From Microlunatus flavus (GTDB taxonomy: Bacteria > Actinomycetota > Actinomycetes > Propionibacteriales > Propionibacteriaceae): a DNA stretch of 64,000 nt. The notes under the pieces were generated by a model. That model had not been told where the DNA came from. It made no database searches and saw nothing but the letters and a program-made list of their open reading frames with translations. The DNA is taken from NCBI RefSeq assembly GCF_900110855.1, contig NZ_FOFA01000011.1, positions 58,758 through 122,757 of the forward strand, written 5' to 3'. Of this stretch, positions 1 through 8,766 are shown piece by piece. Every line of letters begins with the position of its first letter. Position 1 is the first letter of the stretch. Both the position numbers and the translations under genes were made by a program.

Positions 1-2
1 GG

Positions 3-743
3 CGGGGCGTCCTCGTCGGGCTGGCGGCGTCGGTCAAGCTCACCCCGGCGCTGTTCGGGGTCTTCGCCTTCCTGGCCGGCCGGCGCAGGCTCGCGATCGT
101 CTCGGGACTGTCGTTCCTGGCGTTCACCGCCGTGGGATACGCGTTCCTGCCCCGCAACACCGTCGAGTACTACACCGGGCTGTCCGGCGGCGACACCCGC
201 TCGCCGGCCTCACCCTTCTACGTCGGCAACCAGAACCTGCTGAGCGTCTTCTACCGGCTGATCGACACGAGCCGCACGACGAGCCTGCTCGGGTTCGGCG
301 TCGCCGCCACCGTGGCCGTCGTCGGGACGCTGGTCGCGGTGCACTGGTGGCGCGTCGGGCAGAAGGTGTTCGCGATCGCGCTGGTCGGGCTCTGCACCAA
401 CCTCGCCTCCCCGGTGTCCTGGACCCACCACTACGTGTGGATCCTGCCGATGGGGGTCGCCGTGCTCACCCAGGCCCTGCCGCGCTGGGTGCGCGTCGTC
501 GCCGGGTTCTGGGTCGTGTGGGTCTGCCTGTGTCCGCCGCTCGCGCTGCTGCCGTACGGCAACCGGGTCGAGGCCACCTACTCCCCGCTGCAGGAGCTCG
601 TCGCCAACCTCGGCCCGGTCACCGGCGCGGTCCTCGTGCTCGGGCTCGCCGTGCACGTGCTGGCGACCCGGAACCGTGAGGTCCCGCGCCACGCCCTGGT
701 CGCCGGCGGTGCGCCGGTCACGGCCCCCGCGCTCCCGCGCTGA
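3..743 (+). CDS. Partial GT87-type (DUF2029) polyprenol-phosphate-mannose-dependent mannosyltransferase, C-terminal part
   Basis: The frame is open from the left edge, so the true start lies outside the window; an internal GTG at 132 is not a credible start. The visible 246 residues are strongly hydrophobic, with several membrane segments and arginine-rich turns. The motif KLTPALF near the left edge resembles the KPTP-like loop of the GT-C family GT87, whose members add mannose or arabinose from polyprenyl-phosphate donors to cell-wall glycolipids in actinobacteria. A conserved-looking SWTHHYVW segment lies between two membrane helices. The family call is by pattern; the acceptor cannot be told from this fragment. 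Confidence 0.7.
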   Translation, partial: RGVLVGLAASVKLTPALFGVFAFLAGRRRLAIVSGLSFLAFTAVGYAFLPRNTVEYYTGLSGGDTRSPASPFYVGNQNLLSVFYRLIDTSRTTSLLGFGVAATVAVVGTLVAVHWWRVGQKVFAIALVGLCTNLASPVSWTHHYVWILPMGVAVLTQALPRWVRVVAGFWVVWVCLCPPLALLPYGNRVEATYSPLQELVANLGPVTGAVLVLGLAVHVLATRNREVPRHALVAGGAPVTAPALPR

Positions 744-828
744 GCCCCGCACCGACGCGGCACTGCAGCCGAGCAGCCTCGGGGCGTACGGCGGGCGGAA
801 GGCTCGGAGAACCGTCGGCGCCGCGCAC

Positions 829-834
829 TACATT
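829..834 (+). promoter_or_regulatory. Predicted -10 box of ilvD (leaderless)
   Basis: TACATT fits TANNNT and ends 7 nt before the GTG at 842, which would place the transcript start on the start codon. This favours 842 over the TTG at 833 as the ilvD start. No clear -35 is visible. Confidence 0.5.
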
Positions 835-841
835 GACGGCT

Positions 842-2566
842 GTGACCGACACCCTCCCGCAGACCTCGACGGACACCCCTGACGCCAACGCCGGCGTGGA
901 CATCAAGCCGCGCTCCCGCGTCGTCACCGACGGCCTCGAGGCGACCGCCTCGCGCGGCATGCTGCGCGCCGTCGGCATGGGCGACGACGACTGGGTCAAG
1001 CCGCAGGTGGGCGTCGCCTCGAGCTGGAACGAGATCACCCCCTGCAACCTGTCGCTCGACCGGCTGGCCAAGGCGGTCAAGGACGGCGTGCACGCGGCGG
1101 GCGGCTACCCGCTGGAGTTCGGCACGATCTCGGTGTCCGACGGCATCTCGATGGGCCACGAGGGCATGCACTTCTCCCTGGTCAGCCGCGAGGTCATCGC
1201 CGACTCGGTCGAGACCGTGATGTCGGCCGAGCGGATGGACGGCTCGGTGCTGCTCGCCGGCTGCGACAAGTCGCTCCCCGGCATGCTGATGGCCGCCGCG
1301 CGCCTCGACCTGGCGTCGGTCTTCCTCTACGCGGGCTCGATCATGCCGGGCCGCGTCGGGGACAAGGACGTGACGATCATCGACGCGTTCGAGGCCGTCG
1401 GCGCCTGCCTCGCGGGCCGGATGACGCGCGACCAGGTCACCGAGGTCGAGAAGGCGATCTGCCCGGGCGAGGGCGCCTGCGGCGGCATGTACACCGCGAA
1501 CACGATGGCCAGCGCCGCCGAGGCCCTGGGCATGTCGCTCCCCGGCTCCGCGGCGCCGCCCGCCGTCGACCGCCGTCGCGACGGCTTCGCCCGCAAGAGC
1601 GGCATGGCCGTCGTCGAGCTGCTGCGCCGCGGCATCACCTCACGCGACATCCTCACCAAGGAGGCGTTCGAGAACGCCATCGCCGTCGTCATGGCCTTCG
1701 GCGGCTCGACGAACGCGGTGCTGCACCTGCTGGCCATCGCCAACGAGGCCGAGGTGGACCTGACCCTCGACGACTTCGTGCGCGTCGGCAAGAAGGTTCC
1801 GCACCTGGGCGACCTCAAGCCCTTCGGCCGCTACGTGATGACCGACGTCGACCGCGTCGGCGGCGTGCCCGTGGTCATGAAGGCCCTCCTCGAGGCGGGC
1901 CTGCTGCACGGGGACTGCCTGACCGTGACGGGCAGGACCATGGCCGAGAACCTGGCCGACATCAACCCGCCGGACGTCGACGGGACGATCCTGCGGGCGC
2001 TGGCCAACCCGATCCACCCGACCGGCGGCATCACGATCCTGCACGGCTCGCTCGCGCCCGAGGGCGCGGTCGTCAAGAGCGCGGGCTTCGACACCTCCGT
2101 GTGGGAGGGGACCGCGCGCGTGTTCGACGGCGAGCGCGCCGCCATGGACGGGCTCGAGGACGGCACCATCACCGCCGGCGACGTCGTGGTCATCCGCTAC
2201 GAGGGCCCCAAGGGCGGTCCCGGCATGCGCGAGATGCTCGCGGTCACCGGCGCGATCAAGGGCGCCGGCCTCGGCAAGGACGTCATGCTCATCACCGACG
2301 GCCGCTTCTCGGGCGGGACGACCGGCCTCTGCGTCGGCCACATCGCCCCCGAGGCGACCGAGGGCGGCCCGATCGCCCTCGTGCAGGACGGCGACAAGAT
2401 CACGCTCGACGTCGCCAACGGCACCCTCGAGCTCGGCGTCGAGGCCGACGAGCTGGAGCGTCGCCGGGCGGCCTGGACCGCGCCCGAACGACCGGCCCGC
2501 CGGGGCGTGCTGGCGAAGTACACCAAGCTGGTGCGCTCCGCCAACGTCGGCGCGGTCTGCGGCTGA
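842..2566 (+). CDS. ilvD: Dihydroxy-acid dehydratase
   Basis: Catalyses the dehydration of 2,3-dihydroxy-acids to 2-keto acids, the third common step of valine, leucine and isoleucine synthesis, using an Fe-S cluster and Mg2+. The IlvD/Edd signatures are present: the cysteine in [15 protein letters not shown], the signature [16 protein letters not shown], and the C-terminal [12 protein letters not shown]. Length is about 574 residues, normal for the family. The start is taken at GTG 842 because a -10 box sits 7 nt upstream; a TTG at 833 would add three residues. It is followed after 16 nt by a VOC-family gene, so the two may be co-transcribed. Confidence 0.95.
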   Translation: MTDTLPQTSTDTPDANAGVDIKPRSRVVTDGLEATASRGMLRAVGMGDDDWVKPQVGVASSWNEITPCNLSLDRLAKAVKDGVHAAGGYPLEFGTISVSDGISMGHEGMHFSLVSREVIADSVETVMSAERMDGSVLLAGCDKSLPGMLMAAARLDLASVFLYAGSIMPGRVGDKDVTIIDAFEAVGACLAGRMTRDQVTEVEKAICPGEGACGGMYTANTMASAAEALGMSLPGSAAPPAVDRRRDGFARKSGMAVVELLRRGITSRDILTKEAFENAIAVVMAFGGSTNAVLHLLAIANEAEVDLTLDDFVRVGKKVPHLGDLKPFGRYVMTDVDRVGGVPVVMKALLEAGLLHGDCLTVTGRTMAENLADINPPDVDGTILRALANPIHPTGGITILHGSLAPEGAVVKSAGFDTSVWEGTARVFDGERAAMDGLEDGTITAGDVVVIRYEGPKGGPGMREMLAVTGAIKGAGLGKDVMLITDGRFSGGTTGLCVGHIAPEATEGGPIALVQDGDKITLDVANGTLELGVEADELERRRAAWTAPERPARRGVLAKYTKLVRSANVGAVCG

Positions 2567-2582
2567 GCGGAGGCCTGGGATC

Positions 2583-3002
2583 GTGAGCGTCCCGCGCCTG
2601 CGCCAGACCGTCCTCGACACCCAGGACCCGCGCGCCCTCGCCGAGTTCTACCGGGTGCTGCTCGGGCTGACGTACCGGCCGGGTGACGAACCGCCGGCGC
2701 CCGGCGAGCCCGACCCGCACGGGGAGGACTGGCTGGTCCTGCACGGCGACGGCGGCGTCCCGGCGCTGGCCTTCCAGCGCGTCGAGTCGCTGCCGCACCC
2801 GACCTGGCCGACCGGCGAGGTCCCGCAGCAGCTCCACCTCGACACGACCGTGCCGACCGCGGCGGACCTCAAGGAGCAGCACCTGCGCGCCCTCGGGCTG
2901 GGCGCGACGCTGCTCTACGACCGGTTCGACGACCCGGAGGAGCCGCTGTACGTGTACGCGGACCCCTCGGGCCACCCGTTCTGCATCTTCGTCGCCGACT
3001 GA
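2583..3002 (+). CDS. VOC (glyoxalase/bleomycin-resistance fold) family protein
   Basis: A 139-residue single VOC protein with the paired beta-alpha-beta-beta-beta pattern: an N-terminal LRQTVLDTQDPRALAEFYRVLLG half and a C-terminal half ending YADPSGHPFCIFV. Such proteins bind a metal and act as glyoxalase-like enzymes, dioxygenases or antibiotic-binding proteins; the substrate here is unknown. GTG start with GGAGG about 8 nt upstream, 16 nt after ilvD, suggesting a shared transcript. Confidence 0.8.
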   Translation: MSVPRLRQTVLDTQDPRALAEFYRVLLGLTYRPGDEPPAPGEPDPHGEDWLVLHGDGGVPALAFQRVESLPHPTWPTGEVPQQLHLDTTVPTAADLKEQHLRALGLGATLLYDRFDDPEEPLYVYADPSGHPFCIFVAD

Positions 3003-3079
3003 GCCGAGGTCTCGCGCGTCGTGCCCCGCCGAGGGACACCACGGGCGGGAAGCTCGGGCACCCTGTCAGCGCCATCCTC

Positions 3080-3085
3080 TAGCGT
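3080..3085 (+). promoter_or_regulatory. Predicted -10 box, leaderless promoter
   Basis: TAGCGT ends exactly 7 nt before the GTG at 3093 and supports that codon over upstream in-frame starts. Confidence 0.45.
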
Positions 3086-3092
3086 TCCGACC

Positions 3093-4292
3093 GTGCGGGC
3101 GATCGGGGTCGAGCAACGTCGCGCGCGCCTCGCGCGGCGCCACCTGCTGCTGCCCGGGACGCGGACCGACGACGTCGCGGCGCTCGCCGACGCCCTGGTC
3201 GCGCTGCACTCGTCCGACCCGGTGACCGTCTACCTCTCGGCCCTGGCCCGGATGGCCCACCCCTGTCTGGCCGCCGTCGACGCCGCGCTCTACGAGCAAC
3301 GTTCCGTGGTGCGCCACCACGCCGTACGCCGCACGCTCTGGGTCGCCACGCCGGAGGTCGTCCGCGAGCTGCACGGGGCCGCGACCCTGGCCCTCGTCAC
3401 GCCGGAGCGGCGCCGCACCGCCGGCTACCTCGCCGTGAGCGGGGTGGAGAGACCGGAGGCGTGGCTCGGCGCGGCGGCGGAGCAGGTGGTCGCCGACCTG
3501 CGGGCGCACGGGCCGAGCACCGCGCGCGAGCTGGGCGAACGCATCCCGGCGCTGCGCCAGCCGATCGTCGTCGGCGGCCCGCGGTGGGGGGCCACCCAGT
3601 CCGCGCACACGCGGGTGCTGCTGGGCCTCGGCTTCGCCGGCGTGCTGCTGCGCACCCGGCCCGTGGGCAGCTGGGTGAGCGGCGCGTACCGCTACGCCCT
3701 CGCGGAGGACTGGCTGCCGGGCGGGCTCGGCGACCTCGACCCGCGGACGGCGCGGGCGGCTCTGGCCCGTCGCCACCTGGAACGCTTCGGCCCCGTCAGC
3801 ACCGACGACCTGCGCTGGTGGACGGGCTGGACGGCGGCGGCGACGAGGGCGGCCCTCGCGGACGTCGGGGCGCAGGAGGTCGCGCTCGCCACCGGTCCGG
3901 CCTGGATGGCCGCCGGCGACGTGGCGGAGGTCGAGGACCCCGGTCCCTGGGTCGCGGCGCTGCCGAGCCTGGACCCCACGACCATGGGGTGGAAGGAGCG
4001 CGCCTGGTACCTCCCGCAGAGCGCGGAGCAGGCGTTCGACACGAACGGCAACGCCGGGCCGACCCTCTGGGTGGACGGACGGGTGGTCGGCGCCTGGGCG
4101 CAGGCGCCGGACGGCCGGATGCTCACCCACTGGTTCGAGGCGGTCCCCGCGGCGCGGCGGGCCGAGCTCGACGACCGGCTCGCCGTGCTCGCGGCGGCCG
4201 TCGGGGAGACGCGCTACAGCGTCCGGTTCCCCGGCCGCGAGCACCCGCGGATCCTCGCCGGCCGGGCGGAGGGTGCGGACCAGGACGGCTAG
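3093..4292 (+). CDS. Winged-helix DNA-binding domain protein (HTH_42 / AlkZ-like superfamily)
   Basis: About 399 residues. The opening segment with LHSSDPVTVYLSALARM, followed by RRTLWVATPEVV and later GPVSTDDLRWWTGW, matches the winged-helix family PF06224. That family includes bacterial DNA glycosylases such as AlkZ/YcaQ, which unhook alkylated or cross-linked bases; the catalytic activity of this member is not shown by sequence alone. The start is placed at GTG 3093 (VRAIGVEQRR) because of the -10 box 7 nt upstream; the open frame begins at 3021. Its TAG stop overlaps the stop of the convergent MarR gene by 4 nt. Confidence 0.75.
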   Translation: MRAIGVEQRRARLARRHLLLPGTRTDDVAALADALVALHSSDPVTVYLSALARMAHPCLAAVDAALYEQRSVVRHHAVRRTLWVATPEVVRELHGAATLALVTPERRRTAGYLAVSGVERPEAWLGAAAEQVVADLRAHGPSTARELGERIPALRQPIVVGGPRWGATQSAHTRVLLGLGFAGVLLRTRPVGSWVSGAYRYALAEDWLPGGLGDLDPRTARAALARRHLERFGPVSTDDLRWWTGWTAAATRAALADVGAQEVALATGPAWMAAGDVAEVEDPGPWVAALPSLDPTTMGWKERAWYLPQSAEQAFDTNGNAGPTLWVDGRVVGAWAQAPDGRMLTHWFEAVPAARRAELDDRLAVLAAAVGETRYSVRFPGREHPRILAGRAEGADQDG

Positions 4293-4735
4293 CGGCGCGC
4301 GCCGTGCCCGACGCGGCGCAGCAGGGCGCGCAGCTGGGCCGCCTCGGCGTCGTCGAGGTCGGCGAGGAGCGCGCGCTCGGCGTCGTCGCTGGCGCGCGTC
4401 GCCTCCCGCAGCGCCACCTGACCGGCGGGGGTGAGCTCCACGACGTTGCGCCGCCGGTCGACGGGGTCGGGGCGCCGCGCGACGAAGCCCTTGGCCTCGA
4501 GGCCGTCCAGCAGCCCGACCATCGAGGTGCGGTCCACCCCCAGCCGTGCGGCGGCCTGCTGCTGGGACTCCGGCTCGTGGCCGCCGAGGAGCAGCAGGAC
4601 GGCGAGCTCGCGCGCTCCGAGACCCGCCGGCGCCAGGTGCTCGGCGTGCAGGTCCTCCAGCTCGAGCAGGGCCCGCTTGAGGAGGTAGGTCAGCCGGCCG
4701 ACCAGCTCCGGTCCCAGGTCCGCCTCGTTCACCAC
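4289..4735 (-). CDS. MarR-family transcriptional regulator
   Basis: A 148-residue protein of typical MarR architecture: helical dimerisation ends around a winged helix containing QQQAAARLGVDRTSMVGLLDGLEAKGFVARR and the wing DPVDRRRNVVELT. Starts with tandem GTG codons; TAACCT on the minus strand ends 6 nt upstream, consistent with a leaderless transcript. It is divergent from an NAD-dependent epimerase gene, and two near-identical palindromes lie in the 61-bp gap. By family precedent it probably represses both genes until a small aromatic or oxidative ligand binds. Confidence 0.9.
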   Translation of the reverse strand: MVNEADLGPELVGRLTYLLKRALLELEDLHAEHLAPAGLGARELAVLLLLGGHEPESQQQAAARLGVDRTSMVGLLDGLEAKGFVARRPDPVDRRRNVVELTPAGQVALREATRASDDAERALLADLDDAEAAQLRALLRRVGHGARR

Positions 4736-4755
4736 ATCGCCAGGTTACTGCTACT

Positions 4756-4782
4756 CTGATGATCAGTCCTACTGACGATCAG
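4756..4782. promoter_or_regulatory. Twin MarR-type operators
   Basis: Two copies of CTGAYGATCAG, at 4756-4766 and 4772-4782, start 16 bp apart. The second extends to a palindrome TACTGA-CGA-TCAGTA. They cover the predicted -35 side of the MarR promoter and lie just upstream of the epimerase ribosome-binding site, as expected for a shared repressor site. Confidence 0.6.
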
Positions 4783-4796
4783 TAAAGGGGAACATC

Positions 4797-5615
4797 ATGT
4801 CCACACTTCTGCTCACGGGCGCCTCGGGCCTCGTCGGCGCCCGGCTGCTCCCGCGTCTCGTGGCGGCGGGCTTCGAGTGCCGCGCCCTCGTGCGGGGCGA
4901 GCACCCGCTGCCGCCCGAGGTGGTCGCCGTCCGCGGCGACCTCGCCGACCCCGACTCGCTGCGGGCGGCCGTCGAGGGCGTCGACCTGGTCGTGCACCTC
5001 GCGGCGCTCTTCCGCACCCAGGACGAGGCGGCCATCTGGCGGGCGAACCTCGACGGCACCCGGAACCTCCTGTCCGCGGTCGAGGCGTACGCGCCCCGGG
5101 CCCGCGTCGTGATGGCCAGCACCGGCAACGTGTACGACGCCGACGCCGCCCGGCCCGCCCTCGAGACGGACGCGTGCGCGCCGACCGCCGCGTACCCCGC
5201 GAGCAAGGTGGCGGCCGAGCGGCTGCTGCGCGAGAGCGGACTCACCTGGGCCGTCCTGCGGCTGCCGTTCGTCTACGGTGAGGGCGACGGGCACCTGGCG
5301 TCGCTGGCCGCCCTGGCGCCGCGCTTCGGGCTGCACCCGGCGCACACCTACTCCGTCGCGCACCACCGTGACGTCGCGGCGGCCGTGCTGCTGGCGGCCG
5401 AGGGCCGGATGGACGGGCGCGTCGTGAACCTGACCGACGACGCGGCCGTGACCGTGTTCGAGCTGGCCCGCTACGGCGGCGTGCTGATCGAGGGTTCGGC
5501 GGAGCCCCTGGTGGACCCCTGGTCGGGTCGGATGGACGGTTCGCTCATCCGCGAGCTCGGCTTCGTGCCGGTCGTGCCGACCGTCGCGGTCGCGGCCCGG
5601 GAGGGCAGCCTCTGA
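4797..5615 (+). CDS. NAD(P)-dependent epimerase/dehydratase (extended SDR)
   Basis: A 272-residue extended short-chain dehydrogenase: N-terminal Rossmann motif TGASGLVG (residues 7-14) and active-site YPASK motif near residue 140, with an upstream serine/threonine in MASTGNVY. These enzymes epimerise, dehydrate or reduce nucleotide sugars or other carbonyl substrates; the substrate is not evident. ATG start with AAAGGGG 6 nt upstream. The gene is divergent from a MarR regulator, with twin operators between them, suggesting inducible expression. Confidence 0.85.
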   Translation: MSTLLLTGASGLVGARLLPRLVAAGFECRALVRGEHPLPPEVVAVRGDLADPDSLRAAVEGVDLVVHLAALFRTQDEAAIWRANLDGTRNLLSAVEAYAPRARVVMASTGNVYDADAARPALETDACAPTAAYPASKVAAERLLRESGLTWAVLRLPFVYGEGDGHLASLAALAPRFGLHPAHTYSVAHHRDVAAAVLLAAEGRMDGRVVNLTDDAAVTVFELARYGGVLIEGSAEPLVDPWSGRMDGSLIRELGFVPVVPTVAVAAREGSL

Positions 5616-5671
5616 CGGCGGGCAGGGCAGGAGTCGGGCGGGGGAGGACGAGCTCGCCCGCGAGGCCGGGC

Positions 5672-7432
5672 TCAGCCGTTAGGGTGCTTGTCCAGGTACG
5701 CGGCCATCCGGTCGGTCCGCAGGCCATCGCTCAGCTCGGCCATCTGCGCCGCGTCGACCGGCTCGACGGTCTCCCCGTCCTGCCGGACCGCCTTCTCGAC
5801 GGGCACGGCGAGCAGCCGGATGTCGCTCGGGCCGAGCCGGAGCGACAGCGCGGTCGAGCGCAGCTCGGAGTCCGACAGCGAGCTGTCGACCTGGATCCGC
5901 TTGGCGGCGTTGCCGACGAACTGGGTGAACTGGCGCGGCCGGGCCAGCACCTCGGGGGACAGGCCCTTGGTGAGGATCGCCTTGAGCATGTCGCGCTGGT
6001 GCTCGGCCCGGTCCCGCTCGCTGGTGCTGCCCTGGCGGACGTAGGCCAGCGCCGACTCCCCGGACAGCGTGATCCGCCCGACCGGGTAGGTGAAGCCGTG
6101 GCTCTCGAACTTGCGCCGGTTGTCGACGGTGACCCCGCCGAGCTCCTCGGTCAGCCCCACGAACCCGGTGAAGTCGATCATCGCCACGTGGTCCACCGGC
6201 GTCGACGTCACGGCCTCGACCGCGCGGACGACCGGCGACACGTCGTCCTCGCCGTCGTACGTGCGCCCCAGGGTCGTCGTCCCGTCGCCGTCGGGCACCA
6301 CCAGGTCGCGCGGGAACGAGATGACGTACGCCTGGTCGCGCGCCTGGGTGAGGTGCACGAGCATGATCGCGTCGTTGCGCTCCGGGTCGGACTTGTCGCC
6401 CGCGTCCTTGCCGATGAGGAGGTAGTTGAGCGTGTCGACGGCCGCGGGGTCCTTGGGCGGCCGCTTCGTGTCGGGCGTCAGCTGGAGCCCACGGCTGATG
6501 TTCGCGGTCACGCTCCGGTCCACCTCGTAGAGGTAGACGCCGCTCGCCCCGAGGACGAGGGCGAGCACGGCGACGACCACCCCGACGGCGACGAGCAGGG
6601 TGGTACGACGGCGGCGGGTCGACGCGGGCAGCGGGGCGGTCGCCGCGAGCCGGTCGCGCAGCTCGGCCGCGGTCGGGCGCTCGGCGGGGTCCGTCGCCAG
6701 CGCGCCGAGCACGACCCGCATCAGCGCGGGGCTCACGCCGGGCAGGGCGGCGACCGGCTCGTCGAACCGGGCCAGCAGCTCGGGCAGCGACAGGTCGTCG
6801 TCGACGGTGCCGTGCGGCGGGCTGCCGCCCAGCACCGCGTAGAGGGTCGCCCCCAGCTGGTAGACGTCGCCAGCCTCGCTGGCCCGCTCGCCGCGCAGCA
6901 CCTCCGGCGGTGCGTAGGCCGGGGTGATGCCCTCGCCGCTGCTCGACTCGACGTGGCCGGCCAGGCCGAAGTCGGCGAGCCCGGCGTGGCCGTAGCGGTC
7001 GATGAGGATGTTCGCCGGCTTGACGTCGCGGTGCAGCATCCCCTGCGCGTGCGCCGCGGACAGCGCGTCGGCGATGCGGACGCCGACGGCACGGACCCGG
7101 TCCTCGTCCTGGCGGCCCTCCGGGCTCTGCCAACGCGTCAGCGAACCACCCGGGCAGAGGTCCATGACCAGGTAGGGGCGGCCGTCCTCGAGGATCCCGG
7201 CGTCGTGCACGGTGACGATGCCGGCGTGCCCCGACAGGCCGCCCGCGGTCCGGGCCTCGGAGAGGAAGCGGTCGCGCTCGGTCTCGGTGTCGAGGGTGCG
7301 GGCGTCGACCTTGACCGCGACGAGGCGGTCCAGCGACTCCTGGCGGGCCTGCCAGACCGTGGCGAAGCCGCCCCGGGCCAGCGGCCGCCAGCCGCTCATG
7401 CCGGGGATGTCCGGAGCGGTGAGGACGGCCAT
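5672..7432 (-). CDS. Membrane Ser/Thr protein kinase fused to an extracellular LCP (LytR-CpsA-Psr) domain
   Basis: 586 residues. An N-terminal Hanks kinase spans about residues 15-265: glycine-rich loop LARGGFATVW, lysine in VAVKVD (K41), catalytic HRDVKPANIL and ADFGLAG. After an arginine-rich stretch one membrane helix (about 283-305) leads to an external LCP-like domain of about 230 residues with YLLIGKDAGD, SFPRDLVVP and an arginine-containing YVRQGSTSERDRAEHQRD. LCP enzymes transfer polyprenyl-linked glycopolymers to peptidoglycan, so the protein may couple wall attachment to cytoplasmic phosphorylation (inference). The start is the ATG giving MAVLTAPDIPG; a CACAAT box lies 9 nt upstream. 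Most actinobacterial wall-sensing kinases carry PASTA repeats instead. Confidence 0.85.
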   Translation of the reverse strand: MAVLTAPDIPGMSGWRPLARGGFATVWQARQESLDRLVAVKVDARTLDTETERDRFLSEARTAGGLSGHAGIVTVHDAGILEDGRPYLVMDLCPGGSLTRWQSPEGRQDEDRVRAVGVRIADALSAAHAQGMLHRDVKPANILIDRYGHAGLADFGLAGHVESSSGEGITPAYAPPEVLRGERASEAGDVYQLGATLYAVLGGSPPHGTVDDDLSLPELLARFDEPVAALPGVSPALMRVVLGALATDPAERPTAAELRDRLAATAPLPASTRRRRTTLLVAVGVVVAVLALVLGASGVYLYEVDRSVTANISRGLQLTPDTKRPPKDPAAVDTLNYLLIGKDAGDKSDPERNDAIMLVHLTQARDQAYVISFPRDLVVPDGDGTTTLGRTYDGEDDVSPVVRAVEAVTSTPVDHVAMIDFTGFVGLTEELGGVTVDNRRKFESHGFTYPVGRITLSGESALAYVRQGSTSERDRAEHQRDMLKAILTKGLSPEVLARPRQFTQFVGNAAKRIQVDSSLSDSELRSTALSLRLGPSDIRLLAVPVEKAVRQDGETVEPVDAAQMAELSDGLRTDRMAAYLDKHPNG

Positions 7433-7507
7433 CGCGTGACGATTGTGCCACCGCCGGGTGTCGGCGGGGCCCGTCCGCGGGAACCGGGACGACGGAAGGG
7501 GGTGGGC

Positions 7508-8452
7508 GTGGCCCAGGAGAGCGACCTGTTCCGCGTCCGGCTGCAGCCGCTCGTCCGGGCGCGGGTCGCGGCGCTCGGCCCGGCCGGCCAGGCGTGGGTG
7601 GACGCGCTGCCCGGGCTGCTCGCCGACCTGGCCGCGCGCTGGTCGCTCCGCCTCGGCCGTGGGCTCCCCGGCGGGTCCGCGTCCTACCTCGTCGCGGCCA
7701 CGCGTGCCGGCGGCGGCGACGCGGTGCTCAAGGTCGCGCTGCCCGGGCCCGGCTTCGCCCGGGTCGCCGAGGCGCTGAGGGAGTCGGCCGGCCGGGGCCA
7801 CGCGGCGGTCCTCGAGGTCGACGAGCCGGCAGGCGCGCTCCTGCTCGAGCGGCTCGGTCCCTCCCTGGACCGCTCCGGCCTCGGACCCGAGGAGCAGGTC
7901 GAGGTGCTCGCCCGCACGCTCGCCGTCGCCTGGCGACCGCCGGACCGTGCCCCGGCGGACAAGGCCGGGTCGCTGGCCGAGGGCGTCCGCGCCCGGCACG
8001 TGCAGCATCCGGGCGCCGCCGACGACGCCGTGGTCGACCGCGCCCTCGCCCACGCCGCGCAGCTCGCCGACCACGCGGGCACGGACCTGGTGCGCGTGCA
8101 CGGCGACCCGCACCCGGGCAACCTCCTGCGGGTGCCCCGGACCCGGCCCGGGGCCGAGAGCGGCTGGTGCTTCGTCGACCCCGAACCCCTGGTGACCGAC
8201 CGCGCGTACGACCTCGGCGTCGCCGTGCGCGACTTCTCGGGCGCGTTGCTCGCCGACCCGGGAACCGCCGCCGCCCGGCTCCGGTCCTGGTGCCGCGCGG
8301 TGGCCGCGCCGAGCGGCACCGACCCCGAGCGGGTCTGGGCCTGGGCCTACCTGGAGCGGGTGTCGACCGGGCTCTACGTCACCTCGTTCGGCGCGCCGCG
8401 CGTAGCCGGGCCGTTCCTGGCGTCGGCCGCGCTCCTGCTGCGAAACTCCTAG
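7508..8452 (+). CDS. Aminoglycoside/hydroxyurea phosphotransferase family protein (APH(6)-like)
   Basis: A 314-residue small-molecule kinase: HGDPHPGNLL near residue 200 is the Brenner-type catalytic motif, and FVDPEPLVTDRAYDLGVAVRDF supplies the metal-binding aspartate. Overall it resembles the streptomycin 6-kinase/hydroxyurea phosphotransferase group (PF04655). These enzymes can give resistance, but many chromosomal members have unknown substrates. GTG at 7508 is preferred because AAGGGGG lies 6 nt upstream; GTG 7502 is an alternative. It is divergent from the kinase-LCP gene and stops at TAG, about 80 nt before the ilvB leader peptide. Confidence 0.8.
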   Translation: MAQESDLFRVRLQPLVRARVAALGPAGQAWVDALPGLLADLAARWSLRLGRGLPGGSASYLVAATRAGGGDAVLKVALPGPGFARVAEALRESAGRGHAAVLEVDEPAGALLLERLGPSLDRSGLGPEEQVEVLARTLAVAWRPPDRAPADKAGSLAEGVRARHVQHPGAADDAVVDRALAHAAQLADHAGTDLVRVHGDPHPGNLLRVPRTRPGAESGWCFVDPEPLVTDRAYDLGVAVRDFSGALLADPGTAAARLRSWCRAVAAPSGTDPERVWAWAYLERVSTGLYVTSFGAPRVAGPFLASAALLLRNS

Positions 8453-8498
8453 GGCCTCCGAGCGTCCTTCCGGAATCCGGGACGACGAGTCTCACGAG

Positions 8499-8527
8499 TT
8501 GACGCGGACTTGCGCGGCACGGACTCT
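8499..8527 (+). promoter_or_regulatory. Promoter of the ilvB leader
   Basis: TTGACG at 8499-8504 and GACTCT at 8522-8527 are 17 nt apart; the -10 ends 6 nt before the leader-peptide ATG, so the leader would be translated from the very 5' end of the transcript. Confidence 0.5.
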
Positions 8528-8533
8528 TGAGGC

Positions 8534-8569
8534 ATGCAGCACCTCCTCGTACGCACCCGCGTCGGCTGA
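8534..8569 (+). CDS. ilvB leader peptide (attenuator)
   Basis: Eleven codons, [11 protein letters not shown], with Leu-Leu-Val and a later Val, followed by a hairpin and T-run before ilvB. Ribosome stalling at scarce branched-chain aminoacyl-tRNAs would prevent the terminator forming. Leader peptides before actinobacterial ilvB are established; the assignment here rests on codon content, position and the downstream terminator. Confidence 0.75.
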   Translation: MQHLLVRTRVG

Positions 8570-8574
8570 GCCCA

Positions 8575-8624
8575 CCCCGCTCGTCGACGCTCCCTCGTCT
8601 GCCTCCGGGCAGCGGGGGTTTTTT
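8575..8624 (+). terminator. Attenuator terminator of ilvBNC
   Basis: Inner stem CTGCC/GGCAG with loop TCCG (8599-8612) is flanked by CCCCGC at 8575-8580, which can pair with GCGGGG at 8612-8617. Six Ts follow at 8619-8624. This is an intrinsic terminator between the leader peptide and ilvB. Confidence 0.75.
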
Positions 8625-8766
8625 GTTGCCCACGCGTTCACCGACGCTCGGGCGACGGGGAGAGAAGTTGCACCGGCGTAACATCCAGCAGGGCCTCCTG
8701 ACCAGCGCACCGCCAGCGCTGGGTCCAGGCACAGGGGGCCCGCACCGCACGAGGGAGAGACCCGCG

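Noticed and set aside
5684..8452. A 922-codon plus-strand frame
   Set aside because: Its first 600 codons are antisense to the kinase-LCP gene; only the last 314 codons, from GTG 7508, are the real phosphotransferase.
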